A stretch of DNA of 64,000 bases from an uncultured Parabacteroides sp. (GTDB lineage: Bacteria > Bacteroidota > Bacteroidia > Bacteroidales > Tannerellaceae): positions 1-64,000 of the forward strand of contig CAJTMR010000011.1 in assembly GCA_910577325.1 (NCBI GenBank). The letters run 5' to 3'. Numbering within the stretch: position 1 is the stretch's first letter; each line of letters opens with the position of its first letter. This document shows, piece by piece, positions 34,146 to 43,353 of this stretch. Below the pieces are notes generated by a model that saw nothing but the letters and a program-made list of their open reading frames with translations, did not search any database and was not told the origin of the DNA. The position numbers and the translations under genes were made by a program.

Positions 34146-35189
34146 ATGGGAAAATATAGAAGATATAAAAACAGAGCCGAAATGTACCTTGCCAGCGAAA
34201 AGGGCAAGCGGGTACTGAATTTCTGTTATAGTTGGGGAGCCTCCATCGTTATTATCGGCGCCTTGTTCAAATTATTGCACTTGCCGTATGGTAACCAGAT
34301 TCTGTTTGTAGCCATGACGGTAGAGGCGTTGGTATTTTTTGTCTCCGCATTTGAGCGTCCCGGCAATGAATATCATTGGGAAGAAGTATTCCCAGTCTTG
34401 AAATCGAAAAATCCGCTCGACCGCCCGGACTTCGCCAATACGTCTATGTCCAATCTGGTCAACTCGCCGGAAAACACGACAGACGACGAAGCTACTGGCG
34501 GATTGAACATCAACTTGGGAGGCAAGCAAGTTTCCGGACTGGGTAACCTTGATCTGGATATAAACGAAGAAGATACGAAAAATCTTTCCGACAGCATCAA
34601 GAAACTGAACGGTGCAGCCACACAATTATCCAAAATGGCGGAACTTACGGAAGCAACGCAGAAATATTTGGAACAACTTTCGGGTATGTCCGAAAATATG
34701 GAACGCTTCAGCCAAGTAACCCATTCGTTGACCAACGTATCCGACACGCTTTTGAATTCGTATAAGAGCATTACGGATAATTCGGATGGCATCAACCATA
34801 ATTCCCGCGGCTACGTACAACAGATGGAAATGCTGAACCGTAACATATCCAGCTTGAACACGATCTACGAAATACAATTGAAGAGTATCAGTTCACAAAT
34901 CGAATCGATCGAACATATCAATGGTGGTCTGAGCCGTATCCGCGAAATGTATGACGGCTCCGTGGTCGACAGTTCCATGTTCCGCAACGAAACGGAAAAG
35001 ATGACACGCCAACTGGTCGAATTGAATCAGGTATACAGCCGCCTGTTACAGGCCATGACAGTCAACATGGGATACCAGCAACCCACACAGCAACAATCTG
35101 TTTACCAACAACCGCAAAGTTATCAACAGACTTATCAACAACCGCATGGATACCAACAGGCTCCGTATACAAACAACCCAATGAAGTAA
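34146..35189 (+). CDS. gldL: Type IX secretion motor protein GldL (PorL)
   Basis: A 347-residue inner-membrane protein. Two membrane helices lie in about residues 18-65 (WGASIVIIGALFKLLHLP and ILFVAMTVEALVFFVSAF); the Glu in TVEAL is the residue implicated in proton flow through the GldL-GldM motor. A long cytoplasmic coiled-coil region follows (residues about 120-300). The last 40 residues are unusually rich in Gln, Tyr and Pro, with five YQQ repeats; this low-complexity tail is not part of the core family as I know it. It is 6 bp ahead of gldM. Confidence 0.92.
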   Translation: MGKYRRYKNRAEMYLASEKGKRVLNFCYSWGASIVIIGALFKLLHLPYGNQILFVAMTVEALVFFVSAFERPGNEYHWEEVFPVLKSKNPLDRPDFANTSMSNLVNSPENTTDDEATGGLNINLGGKQVSGLGNLDLDINEEDTKNLSDSIKKLNGAATQLSKMAELTEATQKYLEQLSGMSENMERFSQVTHSLTNVSDTLLNSYKSITDNSDGINHNSRGYVQQMEMLNRNISSLNTIYEIQLKSISSQIESIEHINGGLSRIREMYDGSVVDSSMFRNETEKMTRQLVELNQVYSRLLQAMTVNMGYQQPTQQQSVYQQPQSYQQTYQQPHGYQQAPYTNNPMK

Positions 35190-35195
35190 TCGGAT

Positions 35196-36764
35196 ATGGC
35201 AGGAATAGCAAATAATCCCAATTCGCCTCGCCAGAAGATGATCAACCTGATGTATTTGGTGTTCATCGCCATGATGGCACTCAACGTCTCGTCGGAAGTA
35301 CTTGACGGTTTTGAACTGGTGGAAGGCAGTTTGCGGACTTCTATCGATAATACCTCGACCCGTAATGAGATCGTTACAAAGGAATTGGAGGCTTATTATC
35401 AGACAAATCCCGAAAAAGTACGAGAATGGTACGAAAAAGGAAACAAGGTAAAGCATGCTTCCGACAGCCTGTACAAATATGTGCAGGATCTGAAAGTTCG
35501 TATCGCGCAGATTGCCGACGGCAAGGATGCCGACGTCAACTGCATCGAACACAAGGATGATCTCGAAGCGGCTTCCCGCATAATGCTGTCTCCCGTTTCG
35601 GGCGAAGGCAAGAAATTGCGCCAAAGCATCGAAGAGTATCGGACGCTGATGGGCGAAATGGTGGAAGATTCCGCCAAGACGCGCATCATCGAAGCCAGCC
35701 TGTCGACGACACCGCCTCACAAAGCCGGTATCAATACCCGTACTTGGGAAGAGGCTTTGTTCGAGAACATGCCGGTAGCGGCGGCCGTTACTTTGTTGAC
35801 GAAATTGCAGAGTGATATCCGTTATGCCGAAGGTGAAGTGTTGTCGAACTTGTTGAGCAGTGTCGATATGCGTGACTATCGTGTGAACCAGATCACGGCA
35901 CAGGTGATCCCGGAAAGCCAGATCGTCATGCGGGGTAGCCAGTACAAGGCCAATATCGTCCTATCGGCTGTCGATTCGACCAAACGGCCGACCGTCCATG
36001 TTAACGGCAAAAAATTGCCATACGATGCGAACGGGATATTCACTACCGTAGTCGGTGCTCCTGGTACTTATCCGGTCAAAGGATATATCGAAATGCCGGG
36101 GAGTGACGGCAGCGTGATGCGACGCGAGTTCGAAAGCGAATATTTCGTGACCGAACCGAGTGCTACCGTCGCACCGATGCTGATGAATGTGCTATATGCC
36201 GGAATCGCCAACCCGATCCGTATTGCCGTACCCGGTGTTCCCAGTGGTAACGTGACGGCGACCATGACTAACGGGACATTGGTGCGTAAAGGTGATCAAT
36301 GGGAAGCTCGTCCTGCTACGGTCGGAACGGATGCGATCGTTTCCGTTCATGCTAAGATGGCGGATGGCCGTAATGTCGAGATGGCGAAAACGACATTCCG
36401 CGTACGTGCTCTACCCGACCCAATGCCTTTTATCGAGTATAAGGACCAGAACGGCAATATGCGCAAGTTCCGCGGCGGCCAGTTCTCCAAACGTAATTTA
36501 GTGGAATCCGACGGTATCCAGGCTGCCATCGACGACGACCTGCTGAACGTTCCGTTCAAGGTGTTGAGTTTTGAGCTGACCTTCTACGACTCTATGGGTA
36601 ATATCATTCCGGAAGTCACGCAAGGCAACCAGTTCTCACAGCGCCAGAAAGATTATATCCGTCGTCTGGCAAGAGGCAAACGCTTCTACATCACCCATGT
36701 GAAAGTGTTAGGCCCGGATAACAAGGAACGTATCATTCCGACCGTCGAAGTAATCGTTAATTAA
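35196..36764 (+). CDS. gldM: Type IX secretion motor protein GldM (PorM)
   Basis: A 522-residue protein with one N-terminal membrane helix, preceded by the conserved SPRQKMINLMYLVFIAMMALNV in part. The large periplasmic part consists of a helical D1 domain (to about residue 230) and several Ig-like beta domains, ending with the conserved FYITHVKVLGPD and RIIPTVEV segments. With GldL it forms the rotary motor that transmits proton-motive energy to the GldKN ring. Length is typical. A hairpin of 20 bp separates it from gldN. Confidence 0.93.
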   Translation: MAGIANNPNSPRQKMINLMYLVFIAMMALNVSSEVLDGFELVEGSLRTSIDNTSTRNEIVTKELEAYYQTNPEKVREWYEKGNKVKHASDSLYKYVQDLKVRIAQIADGKDADVNCIEHKDDLEAASRIMLSPVSGEGKKLRQSIEEYRTLMGEMVEDSAKTRIIEASLSTTPPHKAGINTRTWEEALFENMPVAAAVTLLTKLQSDIRYAEGEVLSNLLSSVDMRDYRVNQITAQVIPESQIVMRGSQYKANIVLSAVDSTKRPTVHVNGKKLPYDANGIFTTVVGAPGTYPVKGYIEMPGSDGSVMRREFESEYFVTEPSATVAPMLMNVLYAGIANPIRIAVPGVPSGNVTATMTNGTLVRKGDQWEARPATVGTDAIVSVHAKMADGRNVEMAKTTFRVRALPDPMPFIEYKDQNGNMRKFRGGQFSKRNLVESDGIQAAIDDDLLNVPFKVLSFELTFYDSMGNIIPEVTQGNQFSQRQKDYIRRLARGKRFYITHVKVLGPDNKERIIPTVEVIVN

Positions 36765-36768
36765 CGTA

Positions 36769-36788
36769 GAGGCGAGTCTGCTCGCCTC
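36769..36788. repeat. Hairpin between gldM and gldN
   Basis: GAGGCGAG and CTCGCCTC form a perfect 8-bp stem around a TCTG loop, 5 bp past the gldM stop. There is no T-run. It may be a processing or pausing site that adjusts gldN level, or a degenerate copy of a dispersed palindrome. Confidence 0.6.
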
Positions 36789-36804
36789 GTAATGTATAAG
36801 ATAT

Positions 36805-37896
36805 ATGAAACGTTTATATTATATAGCAACCCTCGTTACCGCCCTGTTCGCCTCCATTCCCATGCAGGCGCAGGAAGAGGCTGACAACGCGCAACAGCAA
36901 CAACAAAGACGCCGCGGTCCCGTATCGAGTCGTGGAGCCCGTGAAGAAGATAAGAAAGAGAGTGGTATGCCCGAACTGACCGTCCGGGCTCAGGATATGA
37001 ACGAACGGATGACGCAACACATCGGCAACGCCCGCTGGATGCGTGTCATCTACCGCCAGATCGACTTGACAAAAGAGCAGAATGCCCCTCTATACTATCC
37101 CACCCAACCGATGAACGGACAGATGAACCTGTTCTCGATCATCTTTCAACTGGTATGCGAAAGCAAACTGTCCGCTTATGAATATTTAGACGGCTACGAG
37201 GATTTCAGCGACGACCGCAAGCTCGACCTGAAAGTCATGCTGGATCGCTGCCGCATTTTCTATGAAGAGACACCGAGCGAAGACAACGAACCTGCCGGTT
37301 TCGTCGTGAACGAAAGTGATATTCCTTCCGGTGATGTCCGCTCCTATTATATAAAGGAAGCTTGGTATTTCGATCAAAACAACTCCGTATTTGATGTCAA
37401 GACATTGGCTATCTGCCCGATCCTGACGATCGTAGACGATATGGGACAGAACACCATGCCGATGTTTTGGATTCCATACGAAAACCTGCGTCCCTATATC
37501 AATACCGCCTATATCATGACGTCCAACATCAACAACGCCATGACTTTCACACTCGACGACTATTTCCGCCGCCGGATGTTCCAAGGTGATATCTTCAAGA
37601 CGCAAAACCTGATGAACCAGCCTCTACAAGCCTACTGCCCGACACCCGATTCGATGAAACGCGAGCAGGAACGTATCGAAAATCAATTGATCTCTTTCGA
37701 GAAATCCCTCTACCTGCAACCGGATACAGTCCAATCGGCTGCTAACACAAAAGACAAGAAGTCCAAAAACGTAACCCCCTCCACCCGTGGCAAAAAGGCT
37801 GAAACCGTAAAAGAGGACAAACAGAAAGAAGCCAAGGTCAAGGCCCCGAAAGCCCAAAAAAGCACTCCGGTCCGCAGCGTACGCCGTCGCCGGTAA
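36805..37896 (+). CDS. gldN: Type IX secretion ring protein GldN (PorN)
   Basis: A 363-residue periplasmic protein with signal peptide ending MQAQ near residue 23. The core (about residues 60-300) matches GldN: HIGNARWMRVIYRQIDLTKEQN in part, PLYYPTQPMNGQMNLFS, and FWIPYENLRPYIN, with DYFRRRMFQGDI further on. It binds GldK to form the periplasmic ring. The last 50 residues are extremely rich in Lys and Arg and end RSVRRRR, an extension beyond the core that could interact with nucleic acid, LPS or peptidoglycan. It is the last gene of the operon, followed by a strong terminator. Confidence 0.9.
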   Translation: MKRLYYIATLVTALFASIPMQAQEEADNAQQQQQRRRGPVSSRGAREEDKKESGMPELTVRAQDMNERMTQHIGNARWMRVIYRQIDLTKEQNAPLYYPTQPMNGQMNLFSIIFQLVCESKLSAYEYLDGYEDFSDDRKLDLKVMLDRCRIFYEETPSEDNEPAGFVVNESDIPSGDVRSYYIKEAWYFDQNNSVFDVKTLAICPILTIVDDMGQNTMPMFWIPYENLRPYINTAYIMTSNINNAMTFTLDDYFRRRMFQGDIFKTQNLMNQPLQAYCPTPDSMKREQERIENQLISFEKSLYLQPDTVQSAANTKDKKSKNVTPSTRGKKAETVKEDKQKEAKVKAPKAQKSTPVRSVRRRR

Positions 37897-37923
37897 AAGC
37901 TTTGACAATAATAAAACATAAAG

Positions 37924-37974
37924 AAGCGCAGATTAGCGATGATTGAAATGACATCTGTTAATCTGCGCTTTTTT
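37924..37974 (+). terminator. Terminator of the type IX secretion operon
   Basis: AAGCGCAGATTA (37924-37935) pairs perfectly with TAATCTGCGCTT (37959-37970), followed by a T-run. The stem can also end the convergent transglutaminase gene. Confidence 0.8.
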
Positions 37975-37991
37975 GTATTTTGCCGAAGGGA

Positions 37992-40649
37992 CTACAACTT
38001 ATGTATCACCTTCATCAACTGATCGCCCAATCCGATCGTATAACCTTGTGAGACGAAGACTACACGGTTGAACGTGTCGGCGATAATGAAGATAGGCAGT
38101 GTATTGGCGTTCTGCAACTTCATGGCCGCCGCGATCTCCTTCTGGATTGTTTTGTCAATGTCTATGCCGTATGTGATGGTACTTGGCAACTCTCCAAACT
38201 CCTTCGGATCGAAGTTCTGAAAACCCTTTTCATCGGGAAATAGCAAGACCATGCCCCGACCCCACTCTTCGAGATCCTTCTTTACGGCAGCAATGTCACG
38301 CATGGCATGGTTGGTCGGTTCCTGGCGCGCCCCGAGAACAGCGACAATATAATAGCCGCGACCGGTAGTAGCCAGCAGACTTGTTTCCTCGCCGTTATCA
38401 GCCCGTTTGAACTTGTTTTCCGAGTTGAAATTGCCGATGACTTGTACATCATCCTGGCTCTCACGCATCTCCAGCTTGATATCGCTCGTTTTGCCTGGTT
38501 CTACGTTGAAAAAAGATATTTCGGCCAGTACGCTACCATTTGCCATACGTGTTCCGGTTACCAGCATATAATGGCCCTCATCCATAGAAAGCGGCTTTTT
38601 CAACAGAGCGCTCCAAGTGTCACCGCCACCCATATCCACATCGCCCGATTCGAAGTTAAGCGTCTGCAACTTGCCGGTCGGCAGCACTTTCGCAATCGTG
38701 AAATGGCTGTAATATTTCGGGTCCTGCAATGCCTTGATCGGCTGGTAAGAAGCGACGACCTTACCTTGTTTGGCAACCGTCTGCTCGGCAGCTTCGAAGT
38801 CTACATCCACCCAGTTCAGACCTTTCGCATACTGCACTTTTCCCGCAACCGGCTCGATACGCGCCGGAATACCAATGCTACGACATACGGCAACAAAGAA
38901 TATATTGCGGGAACCTTTGTCGGCCACGCGCGATTTCCATACACCCATCGGCATAACCGGAATACGTTGCGGATTCAGACCGTCATTGATCTTGATATTC
39001 TCCTTCACCCAATCTACAATCAATTGCGGATCGGCTTTGGCCTTCTTCACTAAATCAGGATCGACATTGGCGGTAAAAAACTGTCTATACGGTGTCAAGA
39101 ACTCGTTTGCCACACGCGGATTGAGGATATATTCGGTGAACAGGGAACTTTGTACCGCCTGGGCATTGTTCAAATGATCCGCCAACACGGAAGCCGGCGT
39201 ATCGCGCAAGTCCTTAGCAGAGATAACATTCAACAAATCCATCGCCATCGGACGTTTGTCGGCGGGCGTATCGCGAAGGAACTTCTCGATCTCACGCCAG
39301 TTCCCCCGGCTGCCGACCATGAAATCGGCTGTTTTCAGCGGGTCGATACCTAACTCTTTGGCAAGTGCTTCCGCTTTCTCTCCCGTATAGAAAGTACCCA
39401 CATATTTATTACGGATCACATCCTCTTCGTGCAGACGTTTGGCATTGGCCTCTTTCTGCTCGTCCGTCACTTCGGCAGCAATGGAGCCGTCTACCGGAGG
39501 AATGACGTCGAGCGTGACAGTTTCGATGTCACCCGGTTTCTTGTCAAGGGATATCATCACGTCATTGTCTTTGCCAAACGAGACCTTATTGTATCCGAAC
39601 TTACCGCCCTTGGTCGCCCAAACCAACATATCGCCTTTACCGGCAGAAAGGAAAGCCTTCCCTTCGGCATCCGTTTTCTTCTTAGCAACAGAATAAAACT
39701 CGGCATAGTTGTATATCTTAAATTCCACATCGGCTCCGGCAACCGGTCCACCGTTTTCATCCACAACAGTGATTGTCGCTTTGGCTGTCGGGGCATAATT
39801 ATCGATCACGTTGATCTCTGTATAACCGTTGGTCACATCCATGACTTCTTCCGGTCCATTGTATTTACCGAACACTTTCGTGTGCATCAACATACCACGA
39901 TAAGCCGGTCCGTTGAACCAACCCAGATTGAGAACCGGTTCCGGTTCACAGGCTCCGAGGAAATACCATTTACCGTTCACCCAAGCTTCCACCCAAGCGT
40001 GGTTATCATCGGTATGCGCCCAACGTGGCGTATAGACCTGGCGGGCCGGTATGCCGACCGAACGGAGAGCGGCTACCGCAAAGGTCGATTCTTCACCACA
40101 ACGCCCGTAAGCAGTCTTCACGGATGCTAACGGCGAACTCGTCCGAGCATCCGACGGCGTATAGATCACCTTCTCGTGACACCAATGGTTCACCTCCAGC
40201 ACGGCGTCATACAAGGACAGATTCTTCACCCGATCCCGCAGTTCTTCATAAAAAACCATCCGGCTCTCGTCCAGATTCTCGTTGTTGACACGTACGGGAA
40301 GGACAAAATGGCGGAAGATCTCTTCCGGTATACTGTCCCCCCAAGGCATTTCTACCCGTGCACGGAACGAACTGCGGATGTTGTCGAGAAACAACTGCCC
40401 GTCATAATCCGTAACATCCCCAATCGGCATATAAGCGTATAGAAACGCAAGTGCCTCTTTCTCGTCGGGCGTCATCTTCTGGTTAAAGACGGAAAAAAGG
40501 TCTCCATTTGGCAGAGCTGCCTGCTTTGCCAGAAAGTCCTTCTCCACTTCGGCGCGGAACGTATCGTCCGAAATGAAATGCTGCTGCCTATTGCATGAAG
40601 TTCCCGCAAGGAGAACGAACAATAGTAGGAATAAATTTGTTTGATTCAT
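37992..40649 (-). CDS. Transglutaminase-like domain lipoprotein
   Basis: An 885-residue lipoprotein (lipobox GTSC near residue 19). Residues of about 130-245 are a transglutaminase-like core with the catalytic Cys in YGRCGEES (near 184) and His in DDNHAWVEAW (near 217); the usual third residue Asp is replaced in the segment KWYFLGACEPE. A carboxypeptidase-regulatory-like beta domain follows near 290-370 (TVVDENGGPVAGADVEF). A second region near 590-620 (FFVAVCRSIGIPARIEP) resembles a decayed second transglutaminase-type repeat. The C-terminal end has a thioredoxin-like look (TLPIFIIADTFNRVVFVSQGY). It probably acts on peptides or proteins in the periplasm or at the surface; no partner gene is near. 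Confidence 0.8.
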   Translation of the reverse strand: MNQTNLFLLLFVLLAGTSCNRQQHFISDDTFRAEVEKDFLAKQAALPNGDLFSVFNQKMTPDEKEALAFLYAYMPIGDVTDYDGQLFLDNIRSSFRARVEMPWGDSIPEEIFRHFVLPVRVNNENLDESRMVFYEELRDRVKNLSLYDAVLEVNHWCHEKVIYTPSDARTSSPLASVKTAYGRCGEESTFAVAALRSVGIPARQVYTPRWAHTDDNHAWVEAWVNGKWYFLGACEPEPVLNLGWFNGPAYRGMLMHTKVFGKYNGPEEVMDVTNGYTEINVIDNYAPTAKATITVVDENGGPVAGADVEFKIYNYAEFYSVAKKKTDAEGKAFLSAGKGDMLVWATKGGKFGYNKVSFGKDNDVMISLDKKPGDIETVTLDVIPPVDGSIAAEVTDEQKEANAKRLHEEDVIRNKYVGTFYTGEKAEALAKELGIDPLKTADFMVGSRGNWREIEKFLRDTPADKRPMAMDLLNVISAKDLRDTPASVLADHLNNAQAVQSSLFTEYILNPRVANEFLTPYRQFFTANVDPDLVKKAKADPQLIVDWVKENIKINDGLNPQRIPVMPMGVWKSRVADKGSRNIFFVAVCRSIGIPARIEPVAGKVQYAKGLNWVDVDFEAAEQTVAKQGKVVASYQPIKALQDPKYYSHFTIAKVLPTGKLQTLNFESGDVDMGGGDTWSALLKKPLSMDEGHYMLVTGTRMANGSVLAEISFFNVEPGKTSDIKLEMRESQDDVQVIGNFNSENKFKRADNGEETSLLATTGRGYYIVAVLGARQEPTNHAMRDIAAVKKDLEEWGRGMVLLFPDEKGFQNFDPKEFGELPSTITYGIDIDKTIQKEIAAAMKLQNANTLPIFIIADTFNRVVFVSQGYTIGLGDQLMKVIHKL

Positions 40650-40951
40650 ATAGCGTTAATATTGTTTGCACAAATATAGGGAATGTTTCTGATCTCTCTT
40701 ACTATCAAAAACAGTTTCTTGCCCCATTCAAACATATTTTACCGCCCGGCTGTTCTTTAACCAGTAGCGGCGATCAAAAATCACTGCCTGCGATTACAGA
40801 ACAACAGCAAAAGGAAAGAAAAATACGACCGGGTTTCAAGAACTAATGAAACGATATCGGCTCTATACTTTGAAACGGCAGACTATTGCACAGGTCGTTA
40901 TTTTTCTTTTACTTTGAAAAGACAAATCATAGTGTAAACCATTAATAGTCT
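40650..40951. other. Divergent intergenic region, little seen
   Basis: About 300 bp between the transglutaminase-like gene and the antiporter gene. Apart from a -7 box for the former (40671-40678) I see no RNA, repeat or credible small gene. A near-match (TTACTTTG, around 40908) may serve the antiporter gene. Confidence 0.5.
40671..40678 (-). promoter_or_regulatory. -7 box for the transglutaminase-like gene
   Basis: The minus strand reads TATATTTG, matching TAnnTTTG, 22 bp upstream of the start at 40649. Confidence 0.5.
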
Positions 40952-42469
40952 ATGTTTCACGAATTACAAATTTTTGAAAATCCGGAGGCAGTCTTGTTGG
41001 TTGCTTCAATTATCTTTTTCTTTAGTATCATAGCCGGGAAAGCCGGCTTCCGTTTCGGCCTTCCTGCCTTATTGCTCTTTTTGGGCGTCGGAATGCTGTT
41101 CGGCAGCGACGGCTTAGGCATTCAGTTCAGCAATCCCAGCGCGGCACAGTTCATCGGCATGTTGGCATTAAGTATCATCCTGTTTTCAGGCGGTATGGAT
41201 ACGAAGATGTCCGAGATCAAGCCGATAGCAACAGAAGGAGTTATACTTGCAACGGTAGGCGTCTTATTGACAACCTTTATAACGGGAGGTTTTATTTATT
41301 ATGTATTTTTGTGGTCTACAGGTTACGAGACACTTACGGTAGCGGAATCTATGCTGATGGCGGCAGTGATGTCGTCTACAGACTCCGCCTCCGTTTTTTC
41401 CATCCTGAGAAGCAAAGGCGTTTATCTGAAACAACGCCTGCGTCCGACACTCGAGTTGGAGAGCGGTAGCAACGACCCGATGGCATATATGTTGACCTTG
41501 CTTATCATCGCTTACATACAAGTCGGGGGCATGGACTTACAGGAGGCGGTCCTGCAATTGCTCATTCAACTGTCTGTCGGAGCAATGGCCGGGTTCTTGC
41601 TGGGCAAACTGGCCGTGCTGATGATCAACAAAATCAATATGGACAACGAGTCTTTATATCCGATCTTATTGTTGACGACTGCTTTCTTTACTTTTTCAGC
41701 CACCACTTTATGCAAAGGGAACGGCTATTTGGCCGTTTATATTGCCGGGCTGGTCGTGGGAAATGCCAAGATTGTACATAAAAAGAGCATGGGAACTTTC
41801 TTCGACGGTTTTGCTTGGTTATGGCAAATCGTCATGTTCCTTACGTTAGGGCTGTTGGTAAATCCGCATGAACTGCTGCCTGTCGCTCCGGTAGGTCTCT
41901 TGGTAGGAGTATTTATGATACTGATCGCTCGCCCGGCAACGATTTTCCTATGTTTGTTACCATTTAAGAATTTTACGACAAAAGGGAAGCTATATATATC
42001 ATGGGTAGGACTTCGAGGAGCAGTTCCGATTATCTTCGCCACCTATCCTTGGATTGCCGGTGTCGATCATGGAGGCATGATATTCAATATCGTATTTTTC
42101 ATTACGATGCTTTCCTTATTGATACAAGGAACGACCGTAACGCAGGCAGCCAAATGGCTCGGACTTGTCGATGAACCGGAACGAAAAGACGTGTTCGGTA
42201 TCGAATTGCCGGAAGAGATCAAGAGCGCAATGAGCGAAATAGACATCACACCGGCTGTTCTTTCCCACGGAAACAAGCTGATGCAACTCACCTTGCCCGA
42301 CCATACCCTTGCCGTTATGGTGAAACGCGACAGACATTACTTCATTCCGAAAGGCAATACGGAACTGAAAGAAAACGACAAACTCCTGATGATTTCCGAT
42401 AACGACGAAGCATTGTTGCAAGCATACGATTCGTTAGGGGTAAAGGATTACACGATGAAAAAGAACTGA
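40952..42469 (+). CDS. K+/H+ antiporter of the NhaP2 (CvrA) type
   Basis: A 505-residue inner-membrane protein with about 12-13 hydrophobic helices in residues 1-400. LLFLGVGMLFGSDGLG, IILFSGGMDTK, SSTDSASVFSILR, ELESGSNDPMAYMLT and SWVGLRGAVPIIFATYP are conserved motifs of CPA1 cation/proton antiporters; the Asp in SGSNDP is the likely ion-binding residue. Residues of about 420-500 form a TrkA-C-like regulatory domain (MQLTLPDHTLAVMVKRD, LKENDKLLMISDND). It exports K+ (or Na+) in exchange for protons. Monocistronic as far as seen. Confidence 0.9.
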   Translation: MFHELQIFENPEAVLLVASIIFFFSIIAGKAGFRFGLPALLLFLGVGMLFGSDGLGIQFSNPSAAQFIGMLALSIILFSGGMDTKMSEIKPIATEGVILATVGVLLTTFITGGFIYYVFLWSTGYETLTVAESMLMAAVMSSTDSASVFSILRSKGVYLKQRLRPTLELESGSNDPMAYMLTLLIIAYIQVGGMDLQEAVLQLLIQLSVGAMAGFLLGKLAVLMINKINMDNESLYPILLLTTAFFTFSATTLCKGNGYLAVYIAGLVVGNAKIVHKKSMGTFFDGFAWLWQIVMFLTLGLLVNPHELLPVAPVGLLVGVFMILIARPATIFLCLLPFKNFTTKGKLYISWVGLRGAVPIIFATYPWIAGVDHGGMIFNIVFFITMLSLLIQGTTVTQAAKWLGLVDEPERKDVFGIELPEEIKSAMSEIDITPAVLSHGNKLMQLTLPDHTLAVMVKRDRHYFIPKGNTELKENDKLLMISDNDEALLQAYDSLGVKDYTMKKN

Positions 42470-42822
42470 TTGTGTTTTTCTTTGCCGACACCCCATATTT
42501 TTCGATGCAGGAACGCCATTCTGGTTCTTGATCCAACAACTAATTTCACGAAGGGGGAAAAAGGTCACCATTTAAGAACCAGGTTCGCGGATGACGCAGA
42601 TCGGACAGATCTAACCCTGCTGGTTTTGGTTTATTTCTTGGCAGACAGCAGACGCTCCGGACGGTTAAACAAGAATCGTCCTTCTTATCCTGATCCGGGA
42701 AGGGGGTTATTGTATAATACTGTTTTGTTAACAACAAAGCATATTCTTTGGGAATAGCAGTAAATTCCGGTTCTTCATCGCCGAAAAAGGGTTTTCTGCC
42801 ATGAGATGCGCGGTTTTTCACA

Positions 42823-42929
42823 ACGGAGACGGTCGCCATCACCGTGAGTTGCCGGGATCATGCACTATGAAGACGGTCGCCATGGCAACGAAGACGGTCA
42901 TCACGGCGATGAAGACCGTCTTCATGCCG
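42823..42929 (+). repeat. 21-bp degenerate tandem repeats
   Basis: Three adjacent 21-bp units begin at 42867, 42888 and 42909, each of the form ATGAAGACGGTC followed by nine bases ending GCA, GCG or CCG. A fourth, detached unit lies at 42823-42843 (ACGGAGACGGTCGCCATCACC). In one frame they would encode repeating M/T-K-T-V heptads, but no start signal or longer gene surrounds them. Confidence 0.65.
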
Positions 42930-43322
42930 GCAAAGAGGGAAATCACCTTTGAGCTATTCAGGACTGCGGCAACATTTGTTTGCTACAGGCGATTCTCCGG
43001 GAGTTCGGCTTTTCCAAAATGTCAGGATATTCCGCTTTTCGATAACAAAGGAATCTTGTCTTTCCTTTTTCCTGCCGTGCTTGTTTTACCGGTTGCTTAT
43101 TAATTCCGCTCTGGAAGAGAAAAATGTCAGACACAAATCATTCGGGATTTCATTCCAAATAGAAAAAAACTCCGATAAGGGTTATTGTCTGTTTTGCTAA
43201 CATGGCTTATCCTTGGGGGAGAGTATCCCCAATAGTTATCGGATGCCCCGTTATGAACAGGCATAAAAAAACGCGGGCCAATTATCTATTATTTACTGTC
43301 CATTATTCCGCAACAATTAAAA

Positions 43323-43336
43323 ATTTACCAGATTTA
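43323..43336. repeat. 14-bp direct repeat, left (possible att site)
   Basis: ATTTACCAGATTTA is identical to 45389-45402. It lies 18 bp before the integrase remnant. The two copies flank the integrase remnant, fic gene and IS remnant. Confidence 0.5.
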
Positions 43337-43353
43337 TAGAATATTGCAGGTGA

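Larger units (their letters stand above)
42470..43353. other. 880-bp gene-free region
   Basis: Between the antiporter gene and the integrase remnant no credible gene is seen; the open frames have no family resemblance and no promoter box. Content noted: a set of 21-bp repeats at 42823-42929, a GC-rich stem GGGGGAG/CTATCCCC-like near 43215-43232, and AT-rich sequence leading to the 14-bp direct repeat at 43323. It may be decayed DNA at the edge of the small island. Confidence 0.55.

Noticed and set aside
42801..43103. A 100-codon plus-strand frame over the 21-bp repeats
   Set aside because: The repeat peptide is followed by unrelated sequence, with no promoter box or family resemblance; more likely decayed DNA.
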